A stretch of 64,000 bases of DNA from Dillenia suffruticosa (lineage: Eukaryota > Streptophyta > Magnoliopsida > Dilleniales > Dilleniaceae), in contig JAVTVX010000015.1 of assembly GCA_033439265.1 (NCBI GenBank), positions 24,543,947-24,607,946 on the forward strand. Reading direction: 5' to 3'. The notes below the pieces were generated by a model. That model was given only the letters and a program-made list of their open reading frames with translations, searched no databases and was not told where the DNA came from. Positions 26,311 to 38,551 of the stretch are shown in pieces. A program made the translations under genes and the position numbers. The stretch's first letter is position 1. Each line of letters starts with the position of its first letter.

Positions 26311-27625
26311 AATTAAACGTTTGTAACACGTGTTAGTTTGATATAAGTAAACATATAAAACCAATAATAAATGAAATGAATTTAAAGTAACTGGAAAGTA
26401 ATTAATTAACCAATAATGAATATAGACTCAACACTCTGTTTCTATATATATATATATATTAATCAAAAGAAAAAAATCAATATATATATAATGAATTAGA
26501 ATAATATATATATATAAATAGAATAGTAAACTAATATATAAATATATAATGAATAGTTAGCTAAGTTTTTTTAACTTACCATCAAATTTCTATCAATGTC
26601 CATCATCGAAATCAATATACATATCATTTTTTAAAACATACAAAGTTTTGATATATGTTACTAAACCAATAGCAAACTTCTAAGTTAGTGAGTTATTTAT
26701 ATTGTAACTTCAATTATACGTACATGCATATATGCCTATATTTATGTTACTAAACTATAGTAAACTTCTAATATACAGTGGCAGACTTAAAATCAAGGGC
26801 AGGTGGTGCAAAAAAATTATAAAATATTTGTTCAAACAACAAATATAAATTATAAAATTATATTAGAAAATTTAAAATATCAATAAAAAATAATTCAATC
26901 ATAATATTTTGAAAACAAGAGTTTTAATTGAAAACCTGTACATTTTTCATTGGACAAATAATGGATTTTTCATAAATTTGAAGATAGTTTTGGCAGTTAA
27001 TCAGAAAAAATTGAAAAATAGAGATTCTGATTGTTCGATAAGTAAAGAAAATATAAAGAAAAAATCAGGATATGGAAATAAAAGAGATAGCAGAGAACTA
27101 GAGGATATGAAAAGGAGAGGGGGGAAAATGAAATAGAATGGAGAGAGAAAAACAAAATGGATGGGAAGAGATGTCGAGAGGGAGAGGGAGAGGGAGAGTT
27201 AAGGGAAGGATGGGAGGGAAAAGGAAAAATGTTAAAATGAGGTTGTCGATATTAAATTAATATTTTTCAGAATTACAATCTTTTTTTTTTCTTGACTTTA
27301 AAAACTATAAAATTTTTTTTATTGATTTAAAGCATGTGATGGTAATTTCATATTTTGTTTTTATTGTATGATGGTTTTTTTTTAAATTTATATGAAATTT
27401 AGTCAAATGAATGAATTTTAAAAAAAGAAAAGTGATGATAAAACTATAGTTAAGGGGTGCAAAATAAATATGGGTTATAAATACTAATTGAATTTTAAAA
27501 AATTGAGGGGCATAATTGCTTACCCTCATCCCTTCTTTGGTCTGCCCTATGTACCTATATATATCTATGTATAATATATGTGCACGAAACATTGGCTCCA
27601 ATTTGGTTGTCATATCATTGATATA

Positions 27626-29386
27626 TGTTATCCAACTAGAGGCGAATAGTTGAATAGAAATATTTTGAAAGATTTTTGACTATTTAGGTATTTTAAAATG
27701 AAAATGACAGTAATGTTTAATTGTTTAAATAGAAATATAAGAAACACACAAAAGTTTTTATAGTGATTCCACAAAACTTGACGTACGACCACTCCCAAAC
27801 TTCCCATAGATTTTTCACTATCAATTCGTTAATACAAACTTGATTATAGATTCAAATTGGATCTTTATAATTTTTCTCTTGAATACTAATTTCTTAACTT
27901 TACACAGATTGGTTCTCTATCTAAACCCAAGATAGTGACACACTCACTGATCTTTTGAAATTTGAGTACAGGTAAGAAGGAAAGGTCTAAGATGTGAGAT
28001 TTAAATCCTCAGATTGGACAGACTTGGCTTTTCCAAGTAGTTACACTCAAGAAAAATAAAATTAAAGTAAAAACAGAGTGTCTGAATTAAAATAGAGTAG
28101 TAATTGCAATGAGTTCGTAGTAGTTCAAATCTTGAATAGAGTATTAACTCCTTCAATTTTCATATCTCTGGTATTTATTGTGGTGTTAAAGAGATCTGTT
28201 GTGTGGTTGTTGAAGTTGAACGTTGCTCATAAATGTTTGCCAATTAATGTTCTGCAACTATTCCTTGTTTCACAGTGAAGCTTCATTTTTTTACTAGTGT
28301 AACTTTCTTTTTGATCAATTAAGAGATGATCTTACTGTATTTAAATGTTAAATTTTGATAAAGATGAAAATAAACAGATAGATTAGAAAAAAGAATACCG
28401 TTATGTTCAAACCATTTTCAAATTTTTGGTTTATGATAAATTTAGATCGACAATTTTAATTGACATATCGATCTGAATTCAAAATTTGTATAGTGGATTT
28501 CCTTGGTTAGGTAAACATGGTGAGAACTTGGGTCGACAAGATTATATTTTAAATTAAATTGATAGACACGTGAACTTAAATTGATCGACTAGTGAGTCGA
28601 CAAGGTTTTAATTAGGTATTGACATGCCCAAATTAGGAACCAATAGCCTTTGTCAACATGTCAGAGATTTCAGGTCGACATGAATCTATTTTGGAATAAA
28701 TTGGTAGACAAGTCATATTTTTAATTGGTCGACATATTCAATATCCATATCGTCACAGTCCTATTTCTATATTCAATTGGTGGACTTGACATTTTAAATT
28801 GGTCGATGTATTTAAGGTGTCGACATAATTGAAATACAGGTCGTTGTGTTGCTCTTAAAAAAAATAAAGCAGGTTGACATGTTATCGAACATGTTGACCC
28901 TTTTTAATAATTTTTGCTTGATACTTGTCGACATATGTAATAATGAGTCGACCCATTACTAAAATTGGTGGACTTGACAATTTAAATTTGTCCACCTGAG
29001 ATCAACAGGTCAATATATAGCTCTTTTTAGGTCTACATAGAATGTAGAGTGACAAGGTTTCACTCAGGTTGACAGGATGTGGGAGTGAATAAGTTAGGTC
29101 AACATATTTTTTGGATTGTCGATAAAATCTCACTTAGACAATAGTGTTGTTTGACTCACTTAGGTCAATAAGATTATTGATAGGTTGATATATTCATGGT
29201 ATTATTAAATTTGGTCGACATGGTTCTAAAAATTGGTGGATGTAGAAGAAGAGGTCGATATATGTTAACAGGTCAACAAGATTTGCAAACTAAATAATTT
29301 TTAGTTTTGCTTTCTGATATACTTAAGTTTGTTTTTTTCTAATTTATTTCTTTTATCATTATCATCAAAATCTAGCATTCTCAATA
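27626..29386 (-). repeat. 3' LTR of the copia element
   Basis: 1761 bp, beginning TGTTATCC and ending GCATTCTCAATA on the plus strand. Homologous to 36814-38551 and 16658-18847. If the canonical TG..CA rule is enforced the right end would be three bases earlier; the TATA ending is preferred because it gives a perfect ATATA duplication. Confidence 0.85.
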
Positions 29387-30840
29387 ATCTCTTTTTTTTT
29401 ATGATGACAAAACTTATCTCAGACTTGTGAGCATATTGACTCTTATTTCTATAATATTAACTGATTTCTTTGTCAATTTTAAAACTATTCTAATAGAACC
29501 ATTTCTAACACTAATTCATTACCACAGAGCCACTGCCTATTTCTTAAATTCCATGTTATCAACAGAGCTATTTTTAATAGAACCATTTTCTTATTGTCTA
29601 GAAAATGACTCCTACTAACGGGTCCTCATATAGAGAGGCTCATTAATAATGCCTATTCTTTGTCTATTTTTCTCATTCTTTTTGTCATCAATAAAAAGGT
29701 CAAGAATAATAGCCCAACTTCATCATAGCCCAATCATTTTCTTATTAGTAGCTACTATGTTATCAAAAACCATCCCATTGCTCTACAATTTGCAACACTA
29801 CCCCCAACTTCATCAACAACACTCCCAACATTCCTTTCTGATTACTCCTTCACAATAAGCCAATCTCATCAACATCACTCCCCTTTCTAAATTAAACAGC
29901 AAAAATTCCAAATTCATAGCAAACATGGGCAAACTATAGGAAACAGTAGCAAACAACATCAAACCATAGGTAATATTGTCTAAACTCCCCCTCAATCAAT
30001 AACCATTTATTTCTAGCAGTTATCTACATAGCAATAGTTATTTATTTGCTAGCACCACTTAGCATTGGTTAACTTTACTCCCCTAGAAACATCAGAGTTT
30101 AAACAATTTGCTACTACAACAACTGCAATAAGCAAAATTTTTCAACTGCCATATGAATGTTAGAGAATGGAACTAGATTATTAGAAAGGTCACAGAGTAA
30201 TAATCATTTTAATTTAAACATAGCAATTTCAAATAAATATTGAAGAAACTAAGTTGATTAATTTCAATTCTTAGTAGTTTTGCATGAGTAAAAATACCAA
30301 CATGATTATTTTAGCAAATAATGCTCAAAATATTATTTATTTTCAGTAGAAAAGGCATCACAAAAGAAATTGAAATATTCAATACTATATAAGAGTGAAA
30401 TATCAAGTGCTATAGACTTGATAAATCATAGTTGCAAGCAACATTTTAATCTAAAGCTTTCATATATTGTCTACACACATTTTAATTTTAAAATTAAGTC
30501 AGACAAGCAACCATTGCAAAGCATTATAAGTTTAAAAATGACAATTAAATAAGTAGAGCATAATGTAGTCACGAATGACCAAAAACAAATTATTATAGAA
30601 GGAAGAGAAACTAAATACATCAGATGAAAATCTAAGTAGATCAAATAAAGTACTTAACCATCATGAGGGTTTAAGTATAACAATGAGATGAATCAGTAGG
30701 ATCGGGATAACTTAAGGTCATGAGCTGTCTTTTCTTTATGGGATGAATCAATTTTCTTTTCCAATCTGTGTAGCTCCATACTGAATATGAGATTAACTTG
30801 AGCTTGTGTATTCAATTGAAATCGTTTCCAAAGTGATAAG

Positions 30841-31860
30841 CTAAGTACTAGATGAGTGTCCACCTTGTTCGGTTTCAGTTACTTTTTCTTCCACTTCCTC
30901 TATTTGTCTTTTCCTTATCTCTATATCTTTTCTAACCCATTCACTTTCACTATTGCACATCCATCTTACTCTAAGCATGGAAGATGTATTAATTCCATTC
31001 TTCTTATTAAGTTCTATCACCATATCTTTGTCCAATTTCATATGATTGGATGATAGAATCTAAAAAATTATGCTTGCATATGGTAGGAGAGAATTTTCTT
31101 ACCTATGTGCAACAATCATGAAATGCGGAACAATGAAATGCAATCCAAGATTTTTCCCACTCATAATGCATTCTATCAACTAGAAATCTTCTCTAGAAAT
31201 GGTTGTATAGTTCCCTCCTCTAGGTCTAAATACATGAGCAACAATCAAATGGAGAATTCTTTCATGAAACCCTAAATCCGTAGCATTTGTGTTCACAACA
31301 GTCAAGTTATTATCATTGAACACTCTCATAGTATTCCTAAATTATTTTCTTTGCAAATAATCCTAAGAGTAACTTCAATCACATTCCCATTCACATAGGT
31401 TCTAAAAGCACATGACACGGAATGATCATCCAGAATAATGCGTGTCTCATTCTCAACCCTATCAGAGATTACTTCAATATTATTATAGAATAACTTGATT
31501 GCTTTTTCATGAATGAACTTGTTAGGAATCATAAGTCAATTATGGCATATCTCATTCAAATACTCATCGTACTTGAAGTTAACCCTTTTGAGAAATACCC
31601 AATCAATCAATCTCTCTTGATTGACTTTTCTTTGTGAGAATATTTTTTCATATAGTTTGCTCTGTTCGAGTGACTGAAATTCATGAGTGTTAAATTGGGG
31701 AATGGCTTCTATTGGTTAGGATAGCGAAGGAGGTTTTGAAGAAGTAGCTTTCGCAAAAGTGGGTTTCAATGATGATGGCTTAGTTATAGGCTTTGCAGGA
31801 GGTTTCGATGATGCTAATTATTTAGAAATAGAGTATTTTTTAGGGGTCATCGCAGATTAT
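30841..31860 (-). pseudogene. Extra 3' ORF of the copia element
   Basis: Minus-strand region between RNase H and the 3' LTR, homologous to 20400-21345. Readable pieces are MTPKKYS at the start (about 31853), FIHEKAIKLFYNNIEV at 31510-31460, and a charged C-terminal part (RKRQIEEVEEKVTETEQ) near 30930-30880. In position it matches the env-like or accessory ORF of some plant copia elements, and the middle block resembles a plant transposon-associated domain. Frame breaks rule out function. I cannot name the protein with confidence. Confidence 0.4.
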
Positions 31861-32643
31861 TGTTTCACAGATTCAATCGCCTAGAGTTTTAGAGGAATGA
31901 AATATGCTTAGAGAGAGAAAAAAGGAAATTCAAATTTGGGGATAGAGAGAGAGACGGGTCAATATATTAACAGTTCATATTTATTTTGCATGTCATGGGT
32001 TGACATGTTTTCGTGCACGTTGACTTATTTTCAAGGTGTTCAGAGGTTAGGAGTCAATAGATTTTTAAAGATATCGACCTATTTTCGACTACAATGCATG
32101 TCGACATATTAATACACAGGTCAACAAGGCCATATATGTTTTTAGTTTTTGAATAGTAGGTTGACCTGATTTTTAAGACAATGTTTTGTAGGTCGACAAA
32201 ACTGTATTCTTTTCTATTTGTCAACATCTTTGTGAGATAGGTTAACCTGAAATTCATTTTTTCAGATTTTCGCATACTCTGTTTTTAGACTTCTTTCTTT
32301 TTTCTTCATTTCTATTATTCATGGTTCTCTCCTTAGTTCAAAAAATCTATTCTTATCTAATGGCTTGATAAGAATATTAGCAACCTATTTTTGAGTATCT
32401 ATGTACTTAAAAATAATTTCGTATTTCAATACATGATCTCTAATAAAATGATATCTCACTTCCATATGTTTGCTTTGAGAATTATGCATTAGGTTTTTAG
32501 TTAGATTTATAACACTTTGTTATTATATTTTGTATGAGTAGAATCAAAATATATGTCAAAATCTTTCATTTGACACTTAATCCACAAAATTTGTACAACA
32601 CACTTTCCAGTAGAGACATACTCGGTTTCAGTTATTGACAATG

Positions 32644-32889
32644 CTACATTACTTTATTTTTTGAAAGTCCATGATACGTACACATTTCCAAAGAATTAAC
32701 AAGTATCACTGATCTTTTTCTATTCAATTTGCATCCCGTAAAATTTGCATTAGAGAACCTATGTAATTGAAAATTTGAGTTTCTATTATACCAAAAGCTT
32801 AGATGTGTGGTATTCTTAAGATATCTAAAAATTCTTTTAACTGCTATCAAATAGGATTCCTTTGGATCTGATTGGAATATCTTACACAA
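32644..32889 (-). pseudogene. Copia RNase H fragment
   Basis: The 81-codon minus-strand frame carries YLIAVKRIFRYLKNTTHLSF, then NANFTGCKLNRK and LSKNK. These match the order of the copia RNase H region (AVKRIxRYLKGTxxxGLxY, then SDADxAGCxxDRKSTS, then SKKQ). The catalytic SDAD-type motif reads SNAN, so two acidic residues are lost. It lies at the end of pol, just upstream (in element sense) of the extra 3' ORF region. Confidence 0.8.
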
Positions 32890-33199
32890 AGATATACACT
32901 GAATTATATGTTTAATCTCGAAACAGTAACATATAGAAATGATCTAATCATACTTTTATATAATTTTTGACATACTATTTTGTCATTTTCATTTTTATCT
33001 AATTTTAGACTCGTGCTTATTGGTGTGACAATTTCTTTGCATTCACTAAATTCAAATCTTTTAATAAGATCTTTGATGTATTTTGATTAATTGATAAATA
33101 TTTCATTTTTAAATTGTTTAATTTGAAATTTTACGAAATAATTCAACACTTCCATCATGTTCATTTCAAATTCTCGTTGCATTATTTTTACAAAATTTT

Positions 33200-33522
33200 C
33201 ACACATTTTTGCACTTGTTCCTCCAAAAATTATATCATTTATATATATTTGGATTATTAGAAATTTATCTTTTTTTTTTTATAAAGAGAGTTATATCAAC
33301 ATTTTCTCTCTCGAATTTGTTTTCAATTAGAAAGTTATTTAGTCTTTCATACCAGATTTTAGGTGTTTGTTTTAATCCATACAAAATTTTGGTTAGTTTA
33401 AAAACATGTTCTGAATATTTTGGATTTTCAAAATCAGGGGGTTGCTCTACATACACCGTTTTATTTAAGTAACCATTTAGAAAGATATTTTTAATATCCA
33501 TTTGATACAGTTTGAAGTTCAT
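33200..33522 (-). pseudogene. Copia reverse transcriptase fragment
   Basis: Minus strand 33522-33265 reads YQMDIKNIFLNGYLNKTVYV and YGLKQTPKIWYERL, the conserved copia RT blocks (QMDVKxAFLNGxLxEEVYV; YGLKQAPRxWY). Just past the stop of this frame, around 33255-33215, the active-site block reads IYINDIIFG where active copia enzymes have YVDD. The first catalytic Asp is therefore Asn. Further upstream, 33530-34150 is pol sequence with many stops. Confidence 0.85.
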
Positions 33523-34156
33523 ATAACATGAGAAGCCATAAGTATTCTAATAACATCTAATCTAGCCACTGGAGCATACGTTTTATTATAGTCAATGCTC
33601 TCTTCTGGCTATATCCTTTGGCTACTAATCATATTTTGTTTCTTGTGATTGTTACATATTCATCAAGCTTATTTTTAAAAACCCACTTAGTTCCAATCAC
33701 AAATTAATTTTTTGGTCTAGGAACAAGATTTTATACTTTATTTCTTTCAAATTGGTTTAGTTTATATTATATAGCCATTATTCAATTCTCATCTCTTAAT
33801 ACTTCCTTTATATTTTTAGGTTTTGTCTAAAAAATGAACATCATATATTCATATTGATTTGTAGGGTTGATTTAGTTCTAACGCTAGAACTTACATTACC
33901 TATTATGTTTTTACATTGACATCCTTTTTAATTTGAGAATATTTGATTTCTTGTTCCTGTTCAATTTTTTCTTTTTCTTCTTGTTCAGTCATTTCATTGG
34001 TTTCTTCTTTTTGAGAGTTTAAATTCTCTATAAATTTCAATTCATTAAGATTTTTTGTTAACTACTCATCATCCAATCTTCTTTTGTTAGTGTCATTGTC
34101 TTTATCAAATTATATATGTATTGATTTTTATTTTTTTGTTATAAAATCTATATGCT

Positions 34157-34369
34157 TTACTCACTGTTGAATATCCTAAAAATATTCTCGTCACTTTTAT
34201 TGTTGAATTTTCTTAAGATTTCTTTTCTATTGTTCAAAATATAGCATTTGCACCTGAAAACTTTAAAATAAACTATATTAGATTTTCTTCTTTTGTACAG
34301 TTTATAGGGAATTTTCTTTAATATAGGTCTAATTAGAACCCTATTTAAGATATAGTAGATGGTATTCAC
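34157..34369 (-). pseudogene. Copia integrase fragment (C-terminal part of the core)
   Basis: Seventy codons reading TIYYILNRVLIRPILKKIPY and VFRCKCYILNN. These match the end of the copia integrase core (xxxxYxLNRVxxRxxxxKTPYELW, then FRVFGCxCYxLN). The catalytic DDE residues would lie upstream (plus-strand 34400-34900), where stops and frame changes prevent a clean reading. Confidence 0.8.
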
Positions 34370-35089
34370 TACTTATGTGTAGAAAAATTTTGACAAATTA
34401 TACTCAGAGAGTATAGTTCTAGCTATTTTTTGTAATGTTCTGTTTTTCCTTTCTACTATCTCACTTTATTGAGGTAGCCTAGGCGTTGAAAAATTGTGAT
34501 CAATAGCTTGATTGTCACAAAATTCTTCCATAGTTTTATTTTCAAACTCTTTGTCATGATCACTATTAATACTTTTAACTGAAATCTCCTTTTCATTTTA
34601 CATTTTCTTGCATAGTTTAATGAAAATCTCATTGATTTTCTCTTAATGTTTTCCTCATAAATTTTGAGTTTTAGTTGATCCGAACAAATCTATGTATAAA
34701 AGTTCCAGAGGATTGCTCATAGATACACAATTTTGGGGTTTAAAAAAAATTTTGTTTTGTTTTCCTTTCACATATATGCCTTACAATCTATCTCTTTTGA
34801 ATTTTAATTTTATGAGATCTTCAAAATGTCTTTCCTAACTTGCTTTGATACAGTGTATTTTTTGTACCGTAGCCATAAACGGTTCTTGCTCACTATAACT
34901 AGGCATGATTCATCTGAATTTCCAACTGTTCTATATCAATTATATAGATATTTCATCTTCTAAAGTCAGTGAATTTAATACAACAAGAAATTTTATCAAT
35001 GATAGAACAAATATCTGAGTTAAATAGAATAAATATCTGATACAACAAGAAGTTTTATCATTGAGTTTCAGTGAATTTACCTCCAATGT

Positions 35090-35260
35090 TGCTTAATCCG
35101 ATAACATTCATTTTGGAGTTGTCTCCAAATGCTATTTTACCTCATTTCTTCTTCTTGAGCAATAAGAATTTAGTAACATCTCTAGTCATATGTCTTGTGC
35201 AGTTACTATTGATGCACCAAACTAACTCTCCAGGAGATTCCCTTGATTTCAAACATACCT
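35090..35260 (-). pseudogene. Copia protease and pre-integrase remnant
   Basis: On the minus strand, WCINSNCTRHMTRD is followed by IAFGDNSKMNVIG. This matches the copia aspartic protease block (WYLDSGCSRHMTGD ... VxFGDNSKGKIxG). The catalytic DSG reads NSN, so the enzyme is dead. A degenerate zinc knuckle, CYKYKKLGHI with the second Cys replaced by Tyr, lies further upstream near 36020-36055. Confidence 0.75.
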
Positions 35261-36441
35261 GATACAAAATCCAATCACACTTTTACTTTTGGTACCCATA
35301 TTTTGTTAGGTCTGACTGAATTAGCTCTAATTTGATTTTTAGGTACCCATTTCATTATAAAAAACTACTCTTTGGGCCCCTAAGATAGCATTTAGCTTTC
35401 CTTGACCTTGTATGAATTTCATTAGAATGCTGTTTTGTCTAATGTTTTTCTCCTTTTGTTCAGTTAGCTCTTTTCTCATAATTTTATTTTTGTCCATGTG
35501 ATTATTTTCAATTTTGATATCTTCTATTTTATTTTGTAGATGTAGGCATTTGCTCTTTTTATTCTCTAACTCATTTTTAAGTTCAGTGATTTTTAATTCT
35601 AACTTATTTTTCTCTCTTAGTTCATCAGTTTCTATTTTGGAGTTTTCTAATTTTTTTCATAGTTTCAGTCATGCTTTTCTTCAACAAATTATTTTTCAAT
35701 TTTAACCTCTTTGATTCCTTTAGTGGTTCTAAAAATGTTTCATGTAGTTCAGTAACAAAAAAATTACTTTAATCAGAATTAGAATAGGAAGAGTAAGAAG
35801 TAGAGTCTACCTCATTGTTAGAGGACCCTTCAATGGCCACAAAACACAGATTAGCTTGTTTCTTTGTGGGTTCATCTTTACTTGAACTAGAGTTTTCATC
35901 ACTCCATGTAGCAAGAGTTTTCTTCTTTTTCTTCTTCTTTCTTTCTTTCTTTCTTTCTTGTTTTTCTTATTAGCCTTATTTAGTTGAGGAAAACTAGCTT
36001 TTATATGTGTCCCAATTTTTTGTATTTATAACATCTGATTTCCTCTTTCTTTTCTAGTCTTCTAAAATTTGATTTGCTCTTATTTCTCCTTCGCATCATA
36101 AATCTCTTGAATTTTCTGACCAGCAATCCTGCATCTTCTTCATCATCTTCCTTTCAGAGTTTGAAGAACTCTCATCACTGTCAGCTTTGAGAGTTACTCA
36201 TTTTCCTTTTTTTTTTTTGCTTTTTATGGTTCCCTCACATTTAATTTCATTTCATAAGTTATTAGAATGTCCACAAGTTCGTCCATGGCTAAGGTCTCAA
36301 GATTTTTTAATTCTTCTATTGCAATGATTTTAGGTTCTCAAAACTTTGATAGACTTCTAAGAATCTTATCTATCATATATTCGTGTGGAATTCCTTTTCC
36401 AAACAATTTCAATTCATTTCATAGGTAGTTTTGAGTCTTTC

Positions 36442-36804
36442 CTAGATTTCTTTCACCGTGATGCACAAAAGTACTTGATTATATTCCTTGACACTCAGGG
36501 CAAGATGAATGAGATTTATAACTTTGCAATTTGTTTGATAGACCTTCTTCTCTTCAGTTGTCATGTTTTTCAACTTAACTAGTACACATACACCATTAAT
36601 CACTTTGGTTGGAAATTCAACTATTTCCCCGGCATTTAGATCTTGTGCAGTGATGAAATTGCACATCCTTTGTTTCCAATAACTGAAGTTTTTTCTATTG
36701 AAAAAGGGTGCATGATTTATTGAGCATGTTTCAACCGGTACACTCTCTCCACTTATAGCCATTTGGATCTTTGATATTGAAGCTGTTAGGTTTTTTACTA
36801 ACAC
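36442..36804 (-). pseudogene. Copia gag N-terminal part
   Basis: A 120-codon minus-strand frame with GESVPVETCS, FFNRKNFSYWKQRMCNFI and IHLALSVKEYNQV. It resembles plant copia gag proteins of the DUF4219/UBN2 type (PxFNGxNYxxWKxRM...). Gag forms the virus-like particle. The frame starts close to the primer-binding-like site, as expected. It runs out into stop-rich sequence before the zinc knuckle. Confidence 0.8.
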
Positions 36805-36813
36805 GATACCAAA

Positions 36814-38551
36814 TGTTATTCAATTAGAGGAGGTAAATAGTTGAATGGAGGTATTTTGAAAATTTTTTGACTATTTAGGTATTTTAAAATGAAAATGACA
36901 ATAGTGTTTGATTGTTTAAATAGAAAAATAAGAAATTTACAAAAAATTTTTACAGTGGTTCTACTAAACTTAGTGTATGTCCACTCTCACGCTCCCCTTG
37001 AATGTTTAACTATCAATTCGCTAATACAAACTTGATTACAAATTCAAATTGGACTTTTATAGTGTTTCTCTCAAACAATAATTTCTCAACCCTATACAAA
37101 TTGGTCCTCTCTCCAAATCCAAGATAGTGACACACTCACTAATATTTTAGAATCTTTGTACAAGTAAGAAAGAGAGGTCTAAGATGTGAGGTTTAAATCC
37201 TCAGATTGGATAGACTTGGCTTTTCCAAATAGCTATACTCAAGAAGAAAAAAATTAAAGTAAAAACAGAGTGTATGAATTAAAACAAAGTAGTAGTTGCA
37301 ATGAGTTCATAGTGGTTCAGATTTTGAATAGAGCATTAACTCCTTTATTTCTTATCTCTCTGGTATTTATTATGGTGTTGAAGAGATCCATTGTTTAGTT
37401 GTTGAAGTCGAACATTGATCATTTTGCAACTGTTTCTTGTTTCGCAATGAAACTTCATTTTCTTACTAGCGACACTTTCTTTTTAACAAATTGAGAGATG
37501 ATCTTGCTATATTTAAACATTAGACTTTGATAGAAATTGAAATAAATAAATAGATCAGAAAAGAGAAAACCGTTGCGTTCAAACCATTTTCAAATTTTTG
37601 GTTTTTGACAAATTCAGGTCGATAAGTTTAATTGATACATCGACTTGAATTCAAAATTTTGTATTGTGGATTTCTTTGGTCAGGTCGATATGGTAAGAAT
37701 TTAGGTCAACAAGGTTATGTTTTAAATTAAATTGGTGGACACGTGAATTTAAATTGGTCGGTATATTTTGGTGTGTCGATATGGTTTTAATTAGGCATCG
37801 ACATGTCTAAATTAAGAACCAATAACCATTTCAACATGTCAGAGATTTTAGGTCGACATCAATCTATTTTGGAATAAATTTGTGGATAAAACATATTTTA
37901 ATTAGTCGACATATTCAATATTCATATCGATACAGTGCTATTCCTACATTCAATTGGTGGACTTGACATTTTAAATTGGTCGATATATTTGACGTGTCGA
38001 AATAATTGAAATATAGGTTGTTGTGTGGCTCCTAAAGAAAAAATAAAGCAAGTTGATATGTTATCGGAGATGTCGACTCTTCTTAATAATTTTTGCTTGA
38101 TACTTGTCGACATCTGCAATAATGGGTCAATCCATCACTAAAATTGGTGGACTTTACACTTTAAATTTGTCCACTTAAGGTCAACAGGTCGACATATAGC
38201 TCTTTTCAGGTTGACATAGAAGGTAGGTTGACAAGATTTCACTCAGATTGATAGGATGTGTAAGTGAATAAGTCGGATCGACATATTTTCGGGATTGTCG
38301 ATAAAATCTCACTTAGACAACATTCAGGCTGGCGAGGATTATTGACAAGTCAACATGTTCATGGTATTGCTAAAATTAGTCGGCACGGCACTAAAAATTG
38401 GTGGACCTAGAAGAACATGTTGACATATGTTAAGAACAGGTTGACAAAATTTGTAAATTTAGTAATTTTTAGTTTTGTTTTCTAATGTATTTAAGTTTAT
38501 TTTTCTTCAATTTATTTCTTTTGTCATTATCAAAATCTAGCATTCTCAATA
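36814..38551 (-). repeat. 5' LTR of the copia element
   Basis: 1738 bp, beginning TGTTATTCAATT and ending GCATTCTCAATA on the plus strand. It is bordered inside by the primer-binding-like site at about 36801-36811 and outside by ATATA. It differs from the 3' LTR by many substitutions and small indels, so the insertion is old. Confidence 0.85.

Larger units (their letters stand above)
21985..27625 (-). mobile_element. CACTA transposon body, tandem copy 2 (decayed)
   Basis: Begins AATAATTAAATTGTATCC exactly as copy 1 does near 11190-11207. It retains about 300 bp (22079-22390) lost from copy 1, rich in subterminal-type repeats such as GACGTTTGGCTGGAAAACG and ATGTCGGGACA. It is interrupted by a solo LTR (25079-25373) and by the copia element at 27626, beyond which it resumes at 38552. 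Confidence 0.7.
27626..38551 (-). mobile_element. Full-length but decayed copia-type (Ty1-like) LTR retrotransposon
   Basis: Minus-strand element of 10.9 kb inserted in CACTA copy 2. The 3' LTR is 27626-29386 and the 5' LTR 36814-38551. Next to the 5' LTR, on the minus strand, is a TGGTATCGTG primer-binding-like site (complementary to an initiator-methionine tRNA end, as in many plant elements). Next to the 3' LTR is a polypurine tract. Order on the minus strand is gag, protease, integrase, reverse transcriptase, RNase H, then an extra 3' region of about 3 kb. That is the Pseudoviridae (copia) order, and long LTRs with an extra 3' ORF suggest the SIRE/Maximus-type lineage (inference). Target duplication ATATA at 27621-27625 and 38552-38556. 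Copy 3 has the empty site ACATA at 45121-45125. Confidence 0.85.
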
